Below, piece after piece: positions 12,123 through 20,869 of a stretch of 58,297 nucleotides of DNA. Position 1 is the first letter of the stretch, and each line of letters starts with the position of its first letter. Position numbers and translations under genes: made by a program. The stretch comes from Nocardiopsis alkaliphila YIM 80379 (lineage in GTDB: Bacteria > Actinomycetota > Actinomycetes > Streptosporangiales > Streptosporangiaceae): positions 1 to 58,297 of the forward strand of contig NZ_ANBD01000105.1 of NCBI RefSeq assembly GCF_000341005.1, given 5' to 3'. A model generated the notes under the pieces. It searched no databases. It was not told where the DNA came from and worked only from the letters and a program-made list of their open reading frames with translations.

Positions 12123-12138
12123 CCGACTCCTCAGTCGG
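12123..12138 (+). other. Intercistronic hairpin in the ESX-like cassette
   Basis: CCGACT-CCTC-AGTCGG forms a 6-bp stem with a tetraloop in the 66-bp gap between the small and large genes. It may cause partial termination or protect the upstream message, favouring more of the small protein. It has only a short T run. Confidence 0.35.
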
Positions 12139-12166
12139 TTCAACACCTTTGACGACAAGGTAATCC

Positions 12167-14515
12167 GTGTATTTCTCTCCCCCCAAGTGTGATGTCGAGA
12201 CCGCGAAACTCGATCAAGCAGCCGATGACATGCTCGACATCGTCGCCCGTATCACCGGCAAGAGCGGAGATCTGAAGGAACTCTTCGACGACGGGGCCAA
12301 GGAGTTCTCCGACCTGATCGCCCAGGACGTCTACTCGGTCGCCAATGACAATCACGGAGCCTGGACCTCGGCGTTGGCCACCTGCTGGCATGTGTGGGGT
12401 GTGCTGACCAAGTGGAGCGGTGATGTGGATCGTTACAAGGCCAGAATCGCCGGCCTACAGGAAGAATGGGACACGGCGGTCGGCAACAACTTCGGTCTCG
12501 ACCCGGACGACATCGGTTTGGTCGAGGCCCGCCGGGCGCTGGCCGGGGTTCTCAACGATCGCGCACGCGGTTATTGGGAGACCTTGGAGGAAGAAGCCGA
12601 AGACAACTCCGACAACCTGCAGGGCGGGCCCACAGTGGCCAACCTGCGAGAACTCATCGATGCCGGGGTGCTCGGGTTCGCGGCCTACAACGCCACGCGC
12701 CAAATCATGTACTATCCGTCCACTTTCGACACCGGCGAGAGGGACGGGGAGGCCTTTCTGCCGTACGTGACCGGTGAGAAGGAACCGGACGATGAGTACT
12801 ACCGGCTGGTCGAGCAGCTGGCCATGCTCAACGCACTGGCCGCGGACGCCAAGCGTAACGGTGAACCGCTCCGGGATTTCCAGCTCGAGTACTTGGAGGA
12901 GTTCTACGACGCTCTGGACGGGGCCGCCGAGGGCGGGGTGGTCGGCATCCCCGCCCGGGTGGACGGTGGGCACCTGAGTGACGCAGAGCGCGAACAGATG
13001 CTGGGAACCCTGGGAGACGGGCTCTTGGTGCTGTCAGACGAAGCTACCGGCGGTAGTTACGACGTGCTGCCGGAAAGTGTGCGATCCGTCGTCGAAGGGC
13101 CTGACTTCAGCACTGACAAGTCGGGCCGTGGCGCGGGGAACATCCTCGACGACTGGAGGACGCAGGCCGCGGGCTTGAGTGAACTGTTCACCCACACGGA
13201 CGAGCACTTGGAGGGTGGCGCGGAGTTCTCCACCCGGCTGATGGAAGCCGCTTCTCGTGAGGTGGAGCGGCTCGGCGCCCCGGGCGCGGGTTACCACCGC
13301 GATGACGGTGATATGTCCAGATTCGTGGAAGTGGCAACACGTAATGATGATGCTAACCACGCACTTCTTACCGGCGAGTACCCGGAAGGCGTGGATGCCG
13401 ACCTTCCGTGGAGCGGCCCCAGTGCTGAAGAGAACCGGATCAAAGCCCTGGAACACCTGTACACCCATGACTGGGGTGACGATGGGGAGGCGGTCCGGGG
13501 GATCACCGACTGGATCGCGGATGGCCCTTCGGGCGGGGACGACGACACTGAAGGTGAACGTCGTGAGGCCGCGCTGTCCGCGTTGATGGAACTTATGGAA
13601 AGCGAAGATTTCCAGGACTCCCTGTTTAATACGGGAGAGCATGTGACTGAGGATGATGTCACTTGGCACAATGCCTCGGCTGGTCATCTGAATCCTGAAT
13701 TGGCGGATAGCTTCGCTGATATTTTCATCGCTTTCCAGGATGCCTTCGCAAACACGGATGGGCTCTCTGGCAATACTCCTCTGGGGGGCGGAGAGGGAAT
13801 CGAGCTTACCCCTGAAGCGAGAATGGCTTTTACTCAGTTGGCTATGGGGGATCCAGACGCTGCGGGCAGAGTTTACAGTGAGGCTCTACTGCGTACAGCG
13901 GAGGCGATGGAAGAGTACTCGACCAATACTGGTGAGAGGGACCCAGAGGCGCATGTTGGCGCCGCAAGTCTGCAGGCTCTGGTGGAAGTGGCCTTGCTGA
14001 ACGAGAGTATTGCACGTGAGACGAACAATCAGGAATTTGTCGACTATCGCAATAAAGTCGCTATCTCCGCGATTAACATTGTCGGTGGTGTGGCAGGGGA
14101 CGTAGAAGTTTCTGGTTTGATTGTGGAGCTCGCCAAAAGTGTTGCCGGTGAGGCATTTGAGGTATCTGGGACGTCAGCGGAACCTCAAATCGAGGTGAGC
14201 GGGGATTGGATGAAATCCGAACGAATGATGGGTTACGCGCTCGGTGTCGCTGCGGCGAAGGATCCAGATCTCATGGCTGAGCTTAGCGAGGAGGGGATCG
14301 CGAAGAGGGATGAATCTGGAGATCTTTACATTCCTCCGGACCACAGTACCTGGGGAAAATCTGGTTCCGATGCTCTCCTGTATAAATACTATGGTCAGAT
14401 TGACGACCTCCCGTGGCCTGATGGTGAAAGTAGTGCCAGAGATGCCGTGCAGGATTTTGTTATGCACTTCGATTTGATCGAGGGTAAGTGGGATGAATAT
14501 CTTAAGGCTAAATAG
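12167..14515 (+). CDS. Large helical putative type VII secretion substrate, TPR-region-like
   Basis: A 782-aa soluble acidic protein with no signal peptide. The first 110 residues look like an ESX-type helical bundle with conserved-looking tryptophans (WTSALATCWHVWGVLTKW). The middle is helical and acidic; its pattern recalls actinomycete proteins annotated as TPR-repeat-region or DUF6571, a recollection that needs a search. Near residues 625-665 is a glycine/hydrophobic segment (ISAINIVGGVAGDVEVSG). The start is GTG with AAGG six nt upstream. DNA composition changes inside the gene: from about 13300 onward AT-ending codons increase strongly. The stop overlaps the next GTG by one base, so the downstream lipoprotein is translationally coupled. 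Function is unknown; a secreted effector or polymorphic toxin is possible. Confidence 0.75.
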   Translation: MYFSPPKCDVETAKLDQAADDMLDIVARITGKSGDLKELFDDGAKEFSDLIAQDVYSVANDNHGAWTSALATCWHVWGVLTKWSGDVDRYKARIAGLQEEWDTAVGNNFGLDPDDIGLVEARRALAGVLNDRARGYWETLEEEAEDNSDNLQGGPTVANLRELIDAGVLGFAAYNATRQIMYYPSTFDTGERDGEAFLPYVTGEKEPDDEYYRLVEQLAMLNALAADAKRNGEPLRDFQLEYLEEFYDALDGAAEGGVVGIPARVDGGHLSDAEREQMLGTLGDGLLVLSDEATGGSYDVLPESVRSVVEGPDFSTDKSGRGAGNILDDWRTQAAGLSELFTHTDEHLEGGAEFSTRLMEAASREVERLGAPGAGYHRDDGDMSRFVEVATRNDDANHALLTGEYPEGVDADLPWSGPSAEENRIKALEHLYTHDWGDDGEAVRGITDWIADGPSGGDDDTEGERREAALSALMELMESEDFQDSLFNTGEHVTEDDVTWHNASAGHLNPELADSFADIFIAFQDAFANTDGLSGNTPLGGGEGIELTPEARMAFTQLAMGDPDAAGRVYSEALLRTAEAMEEYSTNTGERDPEAHVGAASLQALVEVALLNESIARETNNQEFVDYRNKVAISAINIVGGVAGDVEVSGLIVELAKSVAGEAFEVSGTSAEPQIEVSGDWMKSERMMGYALGVAAAKDPDLMAELSEEGIAKRDESGDLYIPPDHSTWGKSGSDALLYKYYGQIDDLPWPDGESSARDAVQDFVMHFDLIEGKWDEYLKAK

Positions 14516-15855
14516 TGAAAATTATAATATCAAAATCGGATACTCGCTTTGGATTTTCTGAGTTCGGTATTTCTGCGCCTTTTTGTTTTGGGCTCAGGGT
14601 GACCGCGTGTATGTCCCTTGTGTTGCTGGTGGCTGGTTGTTTTTCTTTGGGGTCTTCCCATGGCACACATGAACCTGGAGTTCCCCCGGGGTATGTGGAG
14701 TCGGTTGGTGAGATTGCCTGGAGGTGGGAGCCACCTCGGGGAGGCGGAGAGGGTTTCATTCGCGAGACGAGTGAGGGGTTTGTCGTTCTTCTGGAGGGTG
14801 GCGCTTTCGCTCTTTCAGGGGAGACTGGTAAGGAACTCTGGTCGTACTATGACTCCCAAGAAAAGTTTGTCTCCGAAGTGACCGACAATGGAGAGTATGT
14901 CGTGCTGCACGACAAGGAGACGTTTCGAACGGTTCTCTTGGAAAAGGAGACTGGAAAGGTATTTCAAGAATACAACCTCGATATGGATGAATTCGATCAC
15001 ACATATCGCGTGCGGTCTGGCCACCAGCATGATGCCTTGAGGGGTATCACCGGCGACACTTGGGTCGTTCGCTGGCAAGACCAGGTGATTTCCTATGGCC
15101 TGGATACAGGGGAGGAGCTCTGGGCTGCCGTCGATGTGGCACATTGTTCTGATCAGGGGTCGGTCGATGCACTGAGTGTGCAGGGCGATGTGGTGGTAGT
15201 AGCGACCACTTGTTACGAACAACCTGAGGAAAAAGAGTCGGTGGAGTGGATCCAGGGCTGGGACTTCACATCAGAACTGGTCGGGATCGACCCTGAGAGC
15301 GGGGAGGAGCTCTGGCGTGTTGAACACACGATTGGGCGCAGCCCCATTGAATCCCTGCAGCGTGATATCAGTTTTTATCCGGGAGGACTGGTGGGCGTCC
15401 ACTACCTCGACTCCTATGACCTGGAACCTTCACTTCTTGACATAGAAGCGAAGGAGGTCACTGACCTGGAGACACGCAGTCTTCTATGGGTCTCTCCAGA
15501 CGGGTCCCGTCTGGGTCTGTGGGACACCGAGACCGGTGATTACTTGATCCAGAGTCGCTCAGGTGAGACCGGACGCACGTTGAAACCCGAGGTCGTGTCC
15601 ACGCATGAGAAGCTCGTGACTGAGGGTTTCAAGGTCGGTCTGGAAGACGGGATGCTCTACCTGAATGGAGGGGTGATGGAGGATGCCTCTGCTGCTCCTG
15701 GGGGGTTCGCGCGGTTCGAGGGGTTCGATGGCTCCATGACGTTCACCTGGGGCGAAGCGGAGAGCCTAAGGGTGACCGACGCGCTCAGCGTCCCCGGAGC
15801 GGTGGCCGTCGCGTACCGGGCCGATGGCGAACCCGGTGTCATGGGCCTCAGGTGA
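14515..15855 (+). CDS. Lipoprotein with PQQ-like beta-propeller repeats
   Basis: A 446-aa protein with a type II signal peptide ending in the lipobox LLVAGC, so it is anchored to the outer face of the membrane. Repeated blocks such as LSGETGKELWSYYD, YGLDTGEELWAA and IDPESGEELWRVE are typical of PQQ-like (YncE/BamB-like) propeller blades. The first third is notably AT-richer than the surroundings. The GTG start overlaps the previous stop; later in-frame starts (GTG 14599, ATG 14611) would also leave the lipobox intact. Coupling to the large ESX-like gene suggests it binds, assembles with, or neutralises that product. This role is inference. Confidence 0.8.
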   Translation: MKIIISKSDTRFGFSEFGISAPFCFGLRVTACMSLVLLVAGCFSLGSSHGTHEPGVPPGYVESVGEIAWRWEPPRGGGEGFIRETSEGFVVLLEGGAFALSGETGKELWSYYDSQEKFVSEVTDNGEYVVLHDKETFRTVLLEKETGKVFQEYNLDMDEFDHTYRVRSGHQHDALRGITGDTWVVRWQDQVISYGLDTGEELWAAVDVAHCSDQGSVDALSVQGDVVVVATTCYEQPEEKESVEWIQGWDFTSELVGIDPESGEELWRVEHTIGRSPIESLQRDISFYPGGLVGVHYLDSYDLEPSLLDIEAKEVTDLETRSLLWVSPDGSRLGLWDTETGDYLIQSRSGETGRTLKPEVVSTHEKLVTEGFKVGLEDGMLYLNGGVMEDASAAPGGFARFEGFDGSMTFTWGEAESLRVTDALSVPGAVAVAYRADGEPGVMGLR

Positions 15856-15935
15856 GACAGAGCGACACCGGGACCGGTGACGGACCAATAGGATTGTGCT
15901 GATCACCCGTCCGCCGAAGAAACGGTTCTCTGCTG

Positions 15936-16235
15936 ATGACCGCCATCACCCGCGACGAGGTCGCACACCTCGCCCGGTTGTCACGGCTGGCGCTCGACGA
16001 GAGCGAGTACGACACGCTCGCCGCCCAGCTCGGTGACATCCTCACCGCAATGGCCAAGGTGCAGGAGGTCGCCCAAGGCGACATCCCACCGAGCTCGCAC
16101 GCCCTGCCGCTGACCAACGTCTACCGCCCCGACGAGGCCAAGCCCGGCCTCACCCCTGAGCAGGCCCTGGCCGCTGCCCCCGCGGTCGAGGACCAGCGCT
16201 TCCGCGTCCCGCGGATCCTTGGGGAGGAAGAATAG
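15936..16235 (+). CDS. gatC: Asp/Glu-tRNA amidotransferase subunit C
   Basis: GatC is the small belt subunit that stabilises the GatA-GatB interface of the amidotransferase that converts Glu-tRNA(Gln) to Gln-tRNA(Gln). The 99-aa length and the pattern [16 protein letters not shown] ... [14 protein letters not shown] are typical. The stop is immediately followed by the gatA ATG, so the two are co-translated. A TAGGAT hexamer at 15889-15894 is a possible -10 element. Confidence 0.95.
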   Translation: MTAITRDEVAHLARLSRLALDESEYDTLAAQLGDILTAMAKVQEVAQGDIPPSSHALPLTNVYRPDEAKPGLTPEQALAAAPAVEDQRFRVPRILGEEE

Positions 16236-17732
16236 ATGAGCGACGTCATTCGGCTGAGCGCCGCCGAACTCGGTGCCGCCATCAAGGCGGGTGAGGTCTC
16301 CTCGGAGGAGGCCACCACCGCCTACCTGGATCGGATCGAGCAGGTCGACGGCGACATCGGCGCCTTCCTGCACGTGGGACGCCAGGCCGCGCTGGAGCAG
16401 GCCCGCGCGGTGGACGCCAAGCGCGCCGAGGGCGCCGAGCTGGGCCCCCTGGCCGGTGTGCCGATCGCGCACAAGGACGTGTTCACCACCAAGGACATGC
16501 CCACCACCGCGGCGTCCAAGATCCTCGAGGGTTGGCAGCCGCCCTACGACGCCACCGTCACCGCTCGCCTGCGTGAGGCGGGGATGGTCATCCTGGGCAA
16601 GACCAACATGGACGAGTTCGCGATGGGCTCCTCCACGGAGAACTCCGCCTACCAGCTCACCCGCAACCCCTGGGACACCGACCGCATCCCGGGCGGTTCC
16701 TCGGGTGGTTCCTCCGCCGCGATCGCCGCCTTCGAGGCGCCCCTGGCCACCGGGACCGACACCGGCGGCTCCATTCGCGAGCCCGCCGCCCTGTGCGGCC
16801 TGGTCGGGGCCAAGCCCACCTACGGTGGCTCCTCCCGGTACGGGATGATCGCCTTCGCCTCCTCGTTGGACACCGCCGGCCCCTTCGCGCGCAACGTGCT
16901 GGACGCCGCACTGCTCCACGAAGCCTTCTCCGGGCACGACCCGCGTGACTCCACCTCCGTGGACGCGCCCGTGCCCCCGGTGGTGGAGGCCGCCAAGTCC
17001 GGTGACGTCCAAGGACTGACGGTGGGCGTGGTCAAGCAACTCGACCACAAGGAGAGCACCCAGGACGGTGTGCACCAGCGCTTCCAGGAGACCTTGGAGA
17101 CACTGGAGTCCCTGGGCGCCAAGATCGTCGAGGTGTCCTGCCCCAGCTTCGAGGTGGCCCTGAGCACCTACTACCTCATCGCGCCCAGCGAGGCCTCCTC
17201 GAACCTGGCCCGGTTCGACGCGATGCGTTACGGCCTGCGGGTCGGGGACGACGGCACGCGCAGTGCCGAAGAGGTCATGGCGCTGACCCGGGCCCAGGGT
17301 TTTGGCCCCGAGGTCAAGCGCCGGATCATGCTCGGTACCTACGCCCTGTCCAGCGGCTACTACGACGCCTACTACGGCAGTGCCCAGAAGGCTCGTACGC
17401 TGATCAAGCGCGACTTCGACGCGGCCTTCGAGAAGGTGGACGTGCTGGTCTCCCCGACCACCCCGACCACCGCCTTCCCGATCGGTGAGCGCACCGAGGA
17501 CCCCATGGCCATGTACCTGGCCGACCTGTGCACCATCCCGTCCAACCTGGCGGGGAACGCTTCGCTGTCGGTGCCGTGCGGCCTGGCCCCGGAGGACGGC
17601 CTGCCGGTCGGCTTCCAGATCATGGCTCCCGCCCTGGCCGACGACCGCACCTACCGCGTCGCGGCCGCCATCGAGCGCGCCGTGACCGAACGGGACGGGG
17701 CGCTGATCGCCCGCAGCCCCTACGCGGTCTGA
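16236..17732 (+). CDS. gatA: Asp/Glu-tRNA amidotransferase subunit A
   Basis: GatA hydrolyses glutamine and channels ammonia to GatB. The amidase signature has the Ser-cisSer-Lys triad: K80 in AHKD, S155 in GGSSGGSS and S179 in [10 protein letters not shown], offset by one from the S. aureus enzyme. The 498-aa length is normal. GGGGAGGAAG at 16221-16230 serves as ribosome site within the end of gatC. A strong terminator follows at 17748, so gatB, 4.5 kb away, must have its own promoter. Confidence 0.97.
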   Translation: MSDVIRLSAAELGAAIKAGEVSSEEATTAYLDRIEQVDGDIGAFLHVGRQAALEQARAVDAKRAEGAELGPLAGVPIAHKDVFTTKDMPTTAASKILEGWQPPYDATVTARLREAGMVILGKTNMDEFAMGSSTENSAYQLTRNPWDTDRIPGGSSGGSSAAIAAFEAPLATGTDTGGSIREPAALCGLVGAKPTYGGSSRYGMIAFASSLDTAGPFARNVLDAALLHEAFSGHDPRDSTSVDAPVPPVVEAAKSGDVQGLTVGVVKQLDHKESTQDGVHQRFQETLETLESLGAKIVEVSCPSFEVALSTYYLIAPSEASSNLARFDAMRYGLRVGDDGTRSAEEVMALTRAQGFGPEVKRRIMLGTYALSSGYYDAYYGSAQKARTLIKRDFDAAFEKVDVLVSPTTPTTAFPIGERTEDPMAMYLADLCTIPSNLAGNASLSVPCGLAPEDGLPVGFQIMAPALADDRTYRVAAAIERAVTERDGALIARSPYAV

Positions 17733-17747
17733 TCCAGGTGACGAAGT

Positions 17748-17780
17748 AGGCCCTCACACTCGCGGGTGTGAGGGCCTTTT
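17748..17780 (+). terminator. Rho-independent terminator of gatCA
   Basis: A perfect 12-bp stem AGGCCCTCACAC / GTGTGAGGGCCT with a 6-base loop is followed by TTTT. It lies 16 bp after the gatA stop. Confidence 0.9.
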
Positions 17781-17944
17781 CCGTGTGCCACCTCGGATCC
17801 TCCTCACCCGGAAACCCTCGTCGGAGGGTCGGGTGGGGTGGTGCCATCCCCGCCCAGCGCCACCAGGGCGGCCAGGGCCAGAGCGATCACGGCGTTGCCG
17901 GTGAGCGCCGGGCCACGGGACGATCCGATCCGAACCATGGCCGT

Positions 17945-17999
17945 GAACGACGAAGGCCCGCCCCCGTGACGTGCACGGGAACGGACCCTGTCGTTGTTC
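17945..17999 (-). terminator. Possible terminator of first thioester-domain gene
   Basis: AACGAC (17946-17951) pairs with GTCGTT (17990-17995) and encloses CCCGTG/CACGGG. It sits just downstream of the minus-strand stop at 18017. The stem is interrupted and lacks a clear T run. Confidence 0.3.
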
Positions 18000-18016
18000 A
18001 GGCCCTTGGACTCGGG

Positions 18017-19228
18017 TCAGCCCGCGATGTCCTCGGCGGCGGCCTTGCGCTTGCGGCTCAGGTAGAGGGCGCCACCACCGGCACCCAGGGCGGCGATGCC
18101 GGCCGCGACCAGACCGGCCAGCGCGCCACCGGTCACCGGCAGCTTCGGCTCGTCGTCTTCCTTACCGGGGGCCGGCTTGTCGTCCTCCGGGGTGGGCTCC
18201 TCCTCGGGAGTCTCCTCCGGGTTCGGCTTCGGGTCCGGCTCGTCGATCTCCTCGGGCTCCTCGGGCTCCGGGGTGGGCTCGGGCTCCGGGGCGGGCTCGT
18301 CGGCGGCGGACCATTCGACGTGGGCGCCGGCCTTGACCGAAACCTCGCTGTCCTCGGCGGTGATCAAGGTCTGGGTGGCCTTGGTGGCGTGCTCACCCTT
18401 GAACAGGCGACCCTTCTGGATGGTGGAGCTGGTCTCCAGCTTGAAGGAGGCCTCGCCCGCCTCGGCGTCCTCGGAGACGGCGAAGCCGACCTTGTCACCG
18501 TCGTTGACGGAGGTGACGGCCTCACCGGTCGCCAGGTCGACCAGCTCGACGCCCTCGGGCGCGCTCAGGTCGACCGGGATGTCGGAGGCGCTGGTGGAGA
18601 TCTGGAACTCACCGATGGTCTCGCCGGCGGTGCCGGTGGCCGCGTCCGGGGTGACGCTCAGGGAGGCCGGGGTCTGCTCCAGCTCCTGGGCGTTCTCGAC
18701 CAGGTAGTCGTAGACCTCTCGCACGGCCGGCTGGTTGCGACGGTCCAAGGTGGCGCCGTTGCTGAAGTGCCAGATGGCGGCCTGGGTACCGGCCAGAGCG
18801 TCCTGGTCGCTGATCCGGGCGTTGGTGCCGATCGCGCTCTGAAGCTCGTTGCTGCTCAGTGCCGGGTAGCTGTTCTGCAGGATCCAGAGGACCTTGCCGG
18901 GTTCGGCGAAGGAGCCCTTACCCGGGTAGTTGGCCCAGTCGTCCTCGTTGTACCAGGCCTGCGAGCGGATGCCCGTCTCGATGTCGATGCAGTAGGTGAT
19001 GAGCGTGCCACCGTTTTCGACCTGCAGGTTGAACAGGGTGGTTCCGATGGTGCGCCCGTCCATGTGGACGGTGCTGCCGCTCTGGTGGTTGCTCACGTAC
19101 TGGGCACGCACGTGGTCATCGCCCGGCTCGGCGGCGGCGGGGGCGGCCAGACCGAGGGCAAGGAAGGCGGCGGTGGAGACCGCCACGCCCGTACGGGAGA
19201 AGGCACGGGGAGAGAGGGAGATCTTCAA
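18017..19228 (-). CDS. LPXTG-anchored thioester-domain surface protein 1
   Basis: A 403-aa secreted protein with an Ala-rich signal peptide ending near APAAA. The thioester (TQXA-type) adhesin domain has C80 in TYCID and Q149 in GTQAAIW, the pair that forms an internal thioester in Gram-positive adhesins. A beta-rich domain (about 185-300) follows, then a Pro/Glu-rich wall spacer and the sortase signal LPVTG (363-367), a hydrophobic helix and SRKRK. The frame is open to GTG 19258, but TTG 19228 is preferred. It sits behind AGGACACAAG, matching the GGGACACGAT-TTG start of the paralogue at 20633. It probably bonds covalently to a surface amine partner. No sortase gene is in the window. Confidence 0.88.
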   Translation of the reverse strand: MKISLSPRAFSRTGVAVSTAAFLALGLAAPAAAEPGDDHVRAQYVSNHQSGSTVHMDGRTIGTTLFNLQVENGGTLITYCIDIETGIRSQAWYNEDDWANYPGKGSFAEPGKVLWILQNSYPALSSNELQSAIGTNARISDQDALAGTQAAIWHFSNGATLDRRNQPAVREVYDYLVENAQELEQTPASLSVTPDAATGTAGETIGEFQISTSASDIPVDLSAPEGVELVDLATGEAVTSVNDGDKVGFAVSEDAEAGEASFKLETSSTIQKGRLFKGEHATKATQTLITAEDSEVSVKAGAHVEWSAADEPAPEPEPTPEPEEPEEIDEPDPKPNPEETPEEEPTPEDDKPAPGKEDDEPKLPVTGGALAGLVAAGIAALGAGGGALYLSRKRKAAAEDIAG

Positions 19229-19369
19229 CTTGTGTCCTGTCATGAGGTGCTGTGACACGTGTCCCCCGGGGCAAGAAGGAAAGCGGGAGACGGGGGAGGG
19301 GCCTCAGATCGAGGATGCGGGGCTCGAATGGGCCCTGTGAAAACAACACTACCAGTTTGGGTGTGTCCG

Positions 19370-19398
19370 ATATTAGCGAAAGGGACCCGTTTTTGGAA
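19370..19398 (-). promoter_or_regulatory. Promoter of thioester-domain gene 1
   Basis: On the minus strand, TTCCAA (19393-19398), a 17-nt spacer and TAATAT (19370-19375) form a plausible -35/-10 pair. The -10 lies in CGCTAATATCGG, nearly identical to the element upstream of gene 2. The implied 5' UTR is about 130 nt. The -35 lies in the loop and arm of the preceding gene's terminator hairpin. Confidence 0.55.
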
Positions 19399-19408
19399 CG
19401 GGTCCCTT
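19380..19408 (-). terminator. Terminator of thioester-domain gene 2
   Basis: AAGGGACCCGTT / AACGGGTCCCTT is a perfect 12-bp stem with a 5-base loop, 19 bp downstream of the stop at 19428. It overlaps the promoter of gene 1. On the minus strand it is followed by TTCGCTAAT rather than a pure T run. Confidence 0.65.
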
Positions 19409-19427
19409 CGCCTGGAAAGCTCAGCCC

Positions 19428-20633
19428 CTAGGCTTGGCTGTCCTCACCTGCGGCCTTGCGCTTGCGGCTCAGGTAGAGGGCGCCACCACCGGCGCCCAGG
19501 GCGGCGATGCCGGCCGCGACCAGACCGGCCAGCGCGCCACCGGTCACCGGCAGAGTGGGCTCCTCCTCCTTGGGCGGAGCGGGCTTGTCCTCACCCGGCT
19601 TGCTCGGCTCCGGGCTCGGGGTCGGGGTGGGTTCCGGGGTCGGCTCCGGCTCCGGTTCCGGGCTCGGGGTCTGGTCTCCGTCGTCCGGCTTGGCGTCCCA
19701 ACCGGCCGAGGCCGAAGCGGAGGCCTCGGTCTGGCCACCCTCGGCGGTGATCAGCGTCTGAGTCTTGGGCTTCTCCTTCTTGCCCAGGAAGAGGCGGCCG
19801 CTCTCGACCCGCGAGGTGGCGTGCAGGCTGAAGGAGGCCTCGCCCGCCTCGGCGTCCTCGGGAACGGCGAAACCGACCTTGTCACCGTCGTTGACGGAGG
19901 TGACGGCCTCACCGGTCTCGACGTCGACCAGCTCGACGCCCTCGGGCGCGCTCAGGTCGACCGGAACGTCGGTGGCGTTGGTCTCGATGAGGAACTCACC
20001 GACCGTCTCGCCGGCGGTGCCGGTGGCCGAGTCCGGGGTGATGCTCAACGCGGCCTTGGGCTCGTCGGTCTGGGGCAGTTCGACGGCGTTCTCGGTGAGG
20101 TGGGTGAAGACCGCCTCGACGGCGGCGCTATTGCCGTCACCGAGGTCCATGTCATTGCTGAAGTGCCAGATGGCGGCCTGTGTACCGGAAAGGGCGTCGC
20201 CATTGCTCAGCCCTTCCACGCCGGCGGCCTCACCGAGGGCGGCGGCGTCAAGGCGGGGGTAACCGTTCTGCAGGACCCAGTGGACCTTGCCCGGCTGGGC
20301 GAAGGAGCCCTTACCCGGGTAGTTCTCCCACTTGTCCTCCTTGTACCAGGCCTTGTTCTGGATATTGGTGCGGAAGTCGATGCAATAGGCGGTGAGGACC
20401 GTGTCCTGGTCCTTCAGTTTCAGGTTGAACAGGCTGGCCGGGGCGGAACCACCGGCCATGTACACCTTGGGTCCGCTTTCGGCGTTGCCGATGTACTGCG
20501 CCTCGACCGATCCCTCGTAGGTCTCGACGTCGTCGGCGGCGGCGGGGGCGGCCAGACCGAAGGTGAGCAGGGCCGCGGCGGAGGCGGCAAGGCCCGCACG
20601 CGCAACGGTTCGGGGGAGAAAGTGGTTACTCAA
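19428..20633 (-). CDS. LPXTG-anchored thioester-domain surface protein 2
   Basis: A 401-aa paralogue of the product at 18017-19228 with the same order: signal peptide (GLAAPAAA), thioester domain with C84 in AYCID and Q152 in GTQAAIW, beta-rich domain, Pro-rich spacer (PEPEPEPTPEPTPTP) and LPVTG (361-365) with hydrophobic helix and SRKRK. Translation begins at TTG, behind GGGACACGAT. The DNA encoding the anchor (19452-19553) differs from that of protein 1 by one base in 102, so duplication was recent or has been maintained by gene conversion. It is probably a covalent adhesin or cell-cell contact protein. Confidence 0.9.
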   Translation of the reverse strand: MSNHFLPRTVARAGLAASAAALLTFGLAAPAAADDVETYEGSVEAQYIGNAESGPKVYMAGGSAPASLFNLKLKDQDTVLTAYCIDFRTNIQNKAWYKEDKWENYPGKGSFAQPGKVHWVLQNGYPRLDAAALGEAAGVEGLSNGDALSGTQAAIWHFSNDMDLGDGNSAAVEAVFTHLTENAVELPQTDEPKAALSITPDSATGTAGETVGEFLIETNATDVPVDLSAPEGVELVDVETGEAVTSVNDGDKVGFAVPEDAEAGEASFSLHATSRVESGRLFLGKKEKPKTQTLITAEGGQTEASASASAGWDAKPDDGDQTPSPEPEPEPTPEPTPTPSPEPSKPGEDKPAPPKEEEPTLPVTGGALAGLVAAGIAALGAGGGALYLSRKRKAAGEDSQA

Positions 20634-20790
20634 ATCGTGTCCCGGTGCATCTAGGGGGTGTTACCGGATGGATCCGCCGGTGTAGGAAGGAAACGACACC
20701 GTGGTCGGGGGATGAAGGCGATGTCTCCGACGGGGCTTATGACACGGGAGCGGGCCGCGTATGCCGTGGGGATTATCGATCGCCCGCCCG

Positions 20791-20819
20791 ATACTAGCGA
20801 TCCGATTCGACCTTTCCAA
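20791..20819 (-). promoter_or_regulatory. Promoter of thioester-domain gene 2
   Basis: On the minus strand, TTGGAA (20814-20819), a 17-nt spacer and TAGTAT (20791-20796). The core TCGCTAGTATCGG matches TCGCTAATATCGG upstream of gene 1 in all but one base. The 5' UTR would be about 150 nt. Confidence 0.6.
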
Positions 20820-20869
20820 GTCACTTCGCAAAAAATGTGGATCGGCTTTTCCCGTGTACACCGGCATTC

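Noticed and set aside
17804..17938. Minus-strand 44-codon ORF with a hydrophobic stretch
   Set aside because: It has no ribosome site or promoter and lies in a short gap after the gatA terminator; not enough support to call a gene.
17768..20654. Long plus-strand open frames (about 495 and 406 codons) across the thioester-gene block
   Set aside because: They are Gly/Val/Leu-rich antisense translations of GC-rich minus-strand genes with signal peptides, thioester motifs and LPXTG anchors. Frame openness reflects codon bias.
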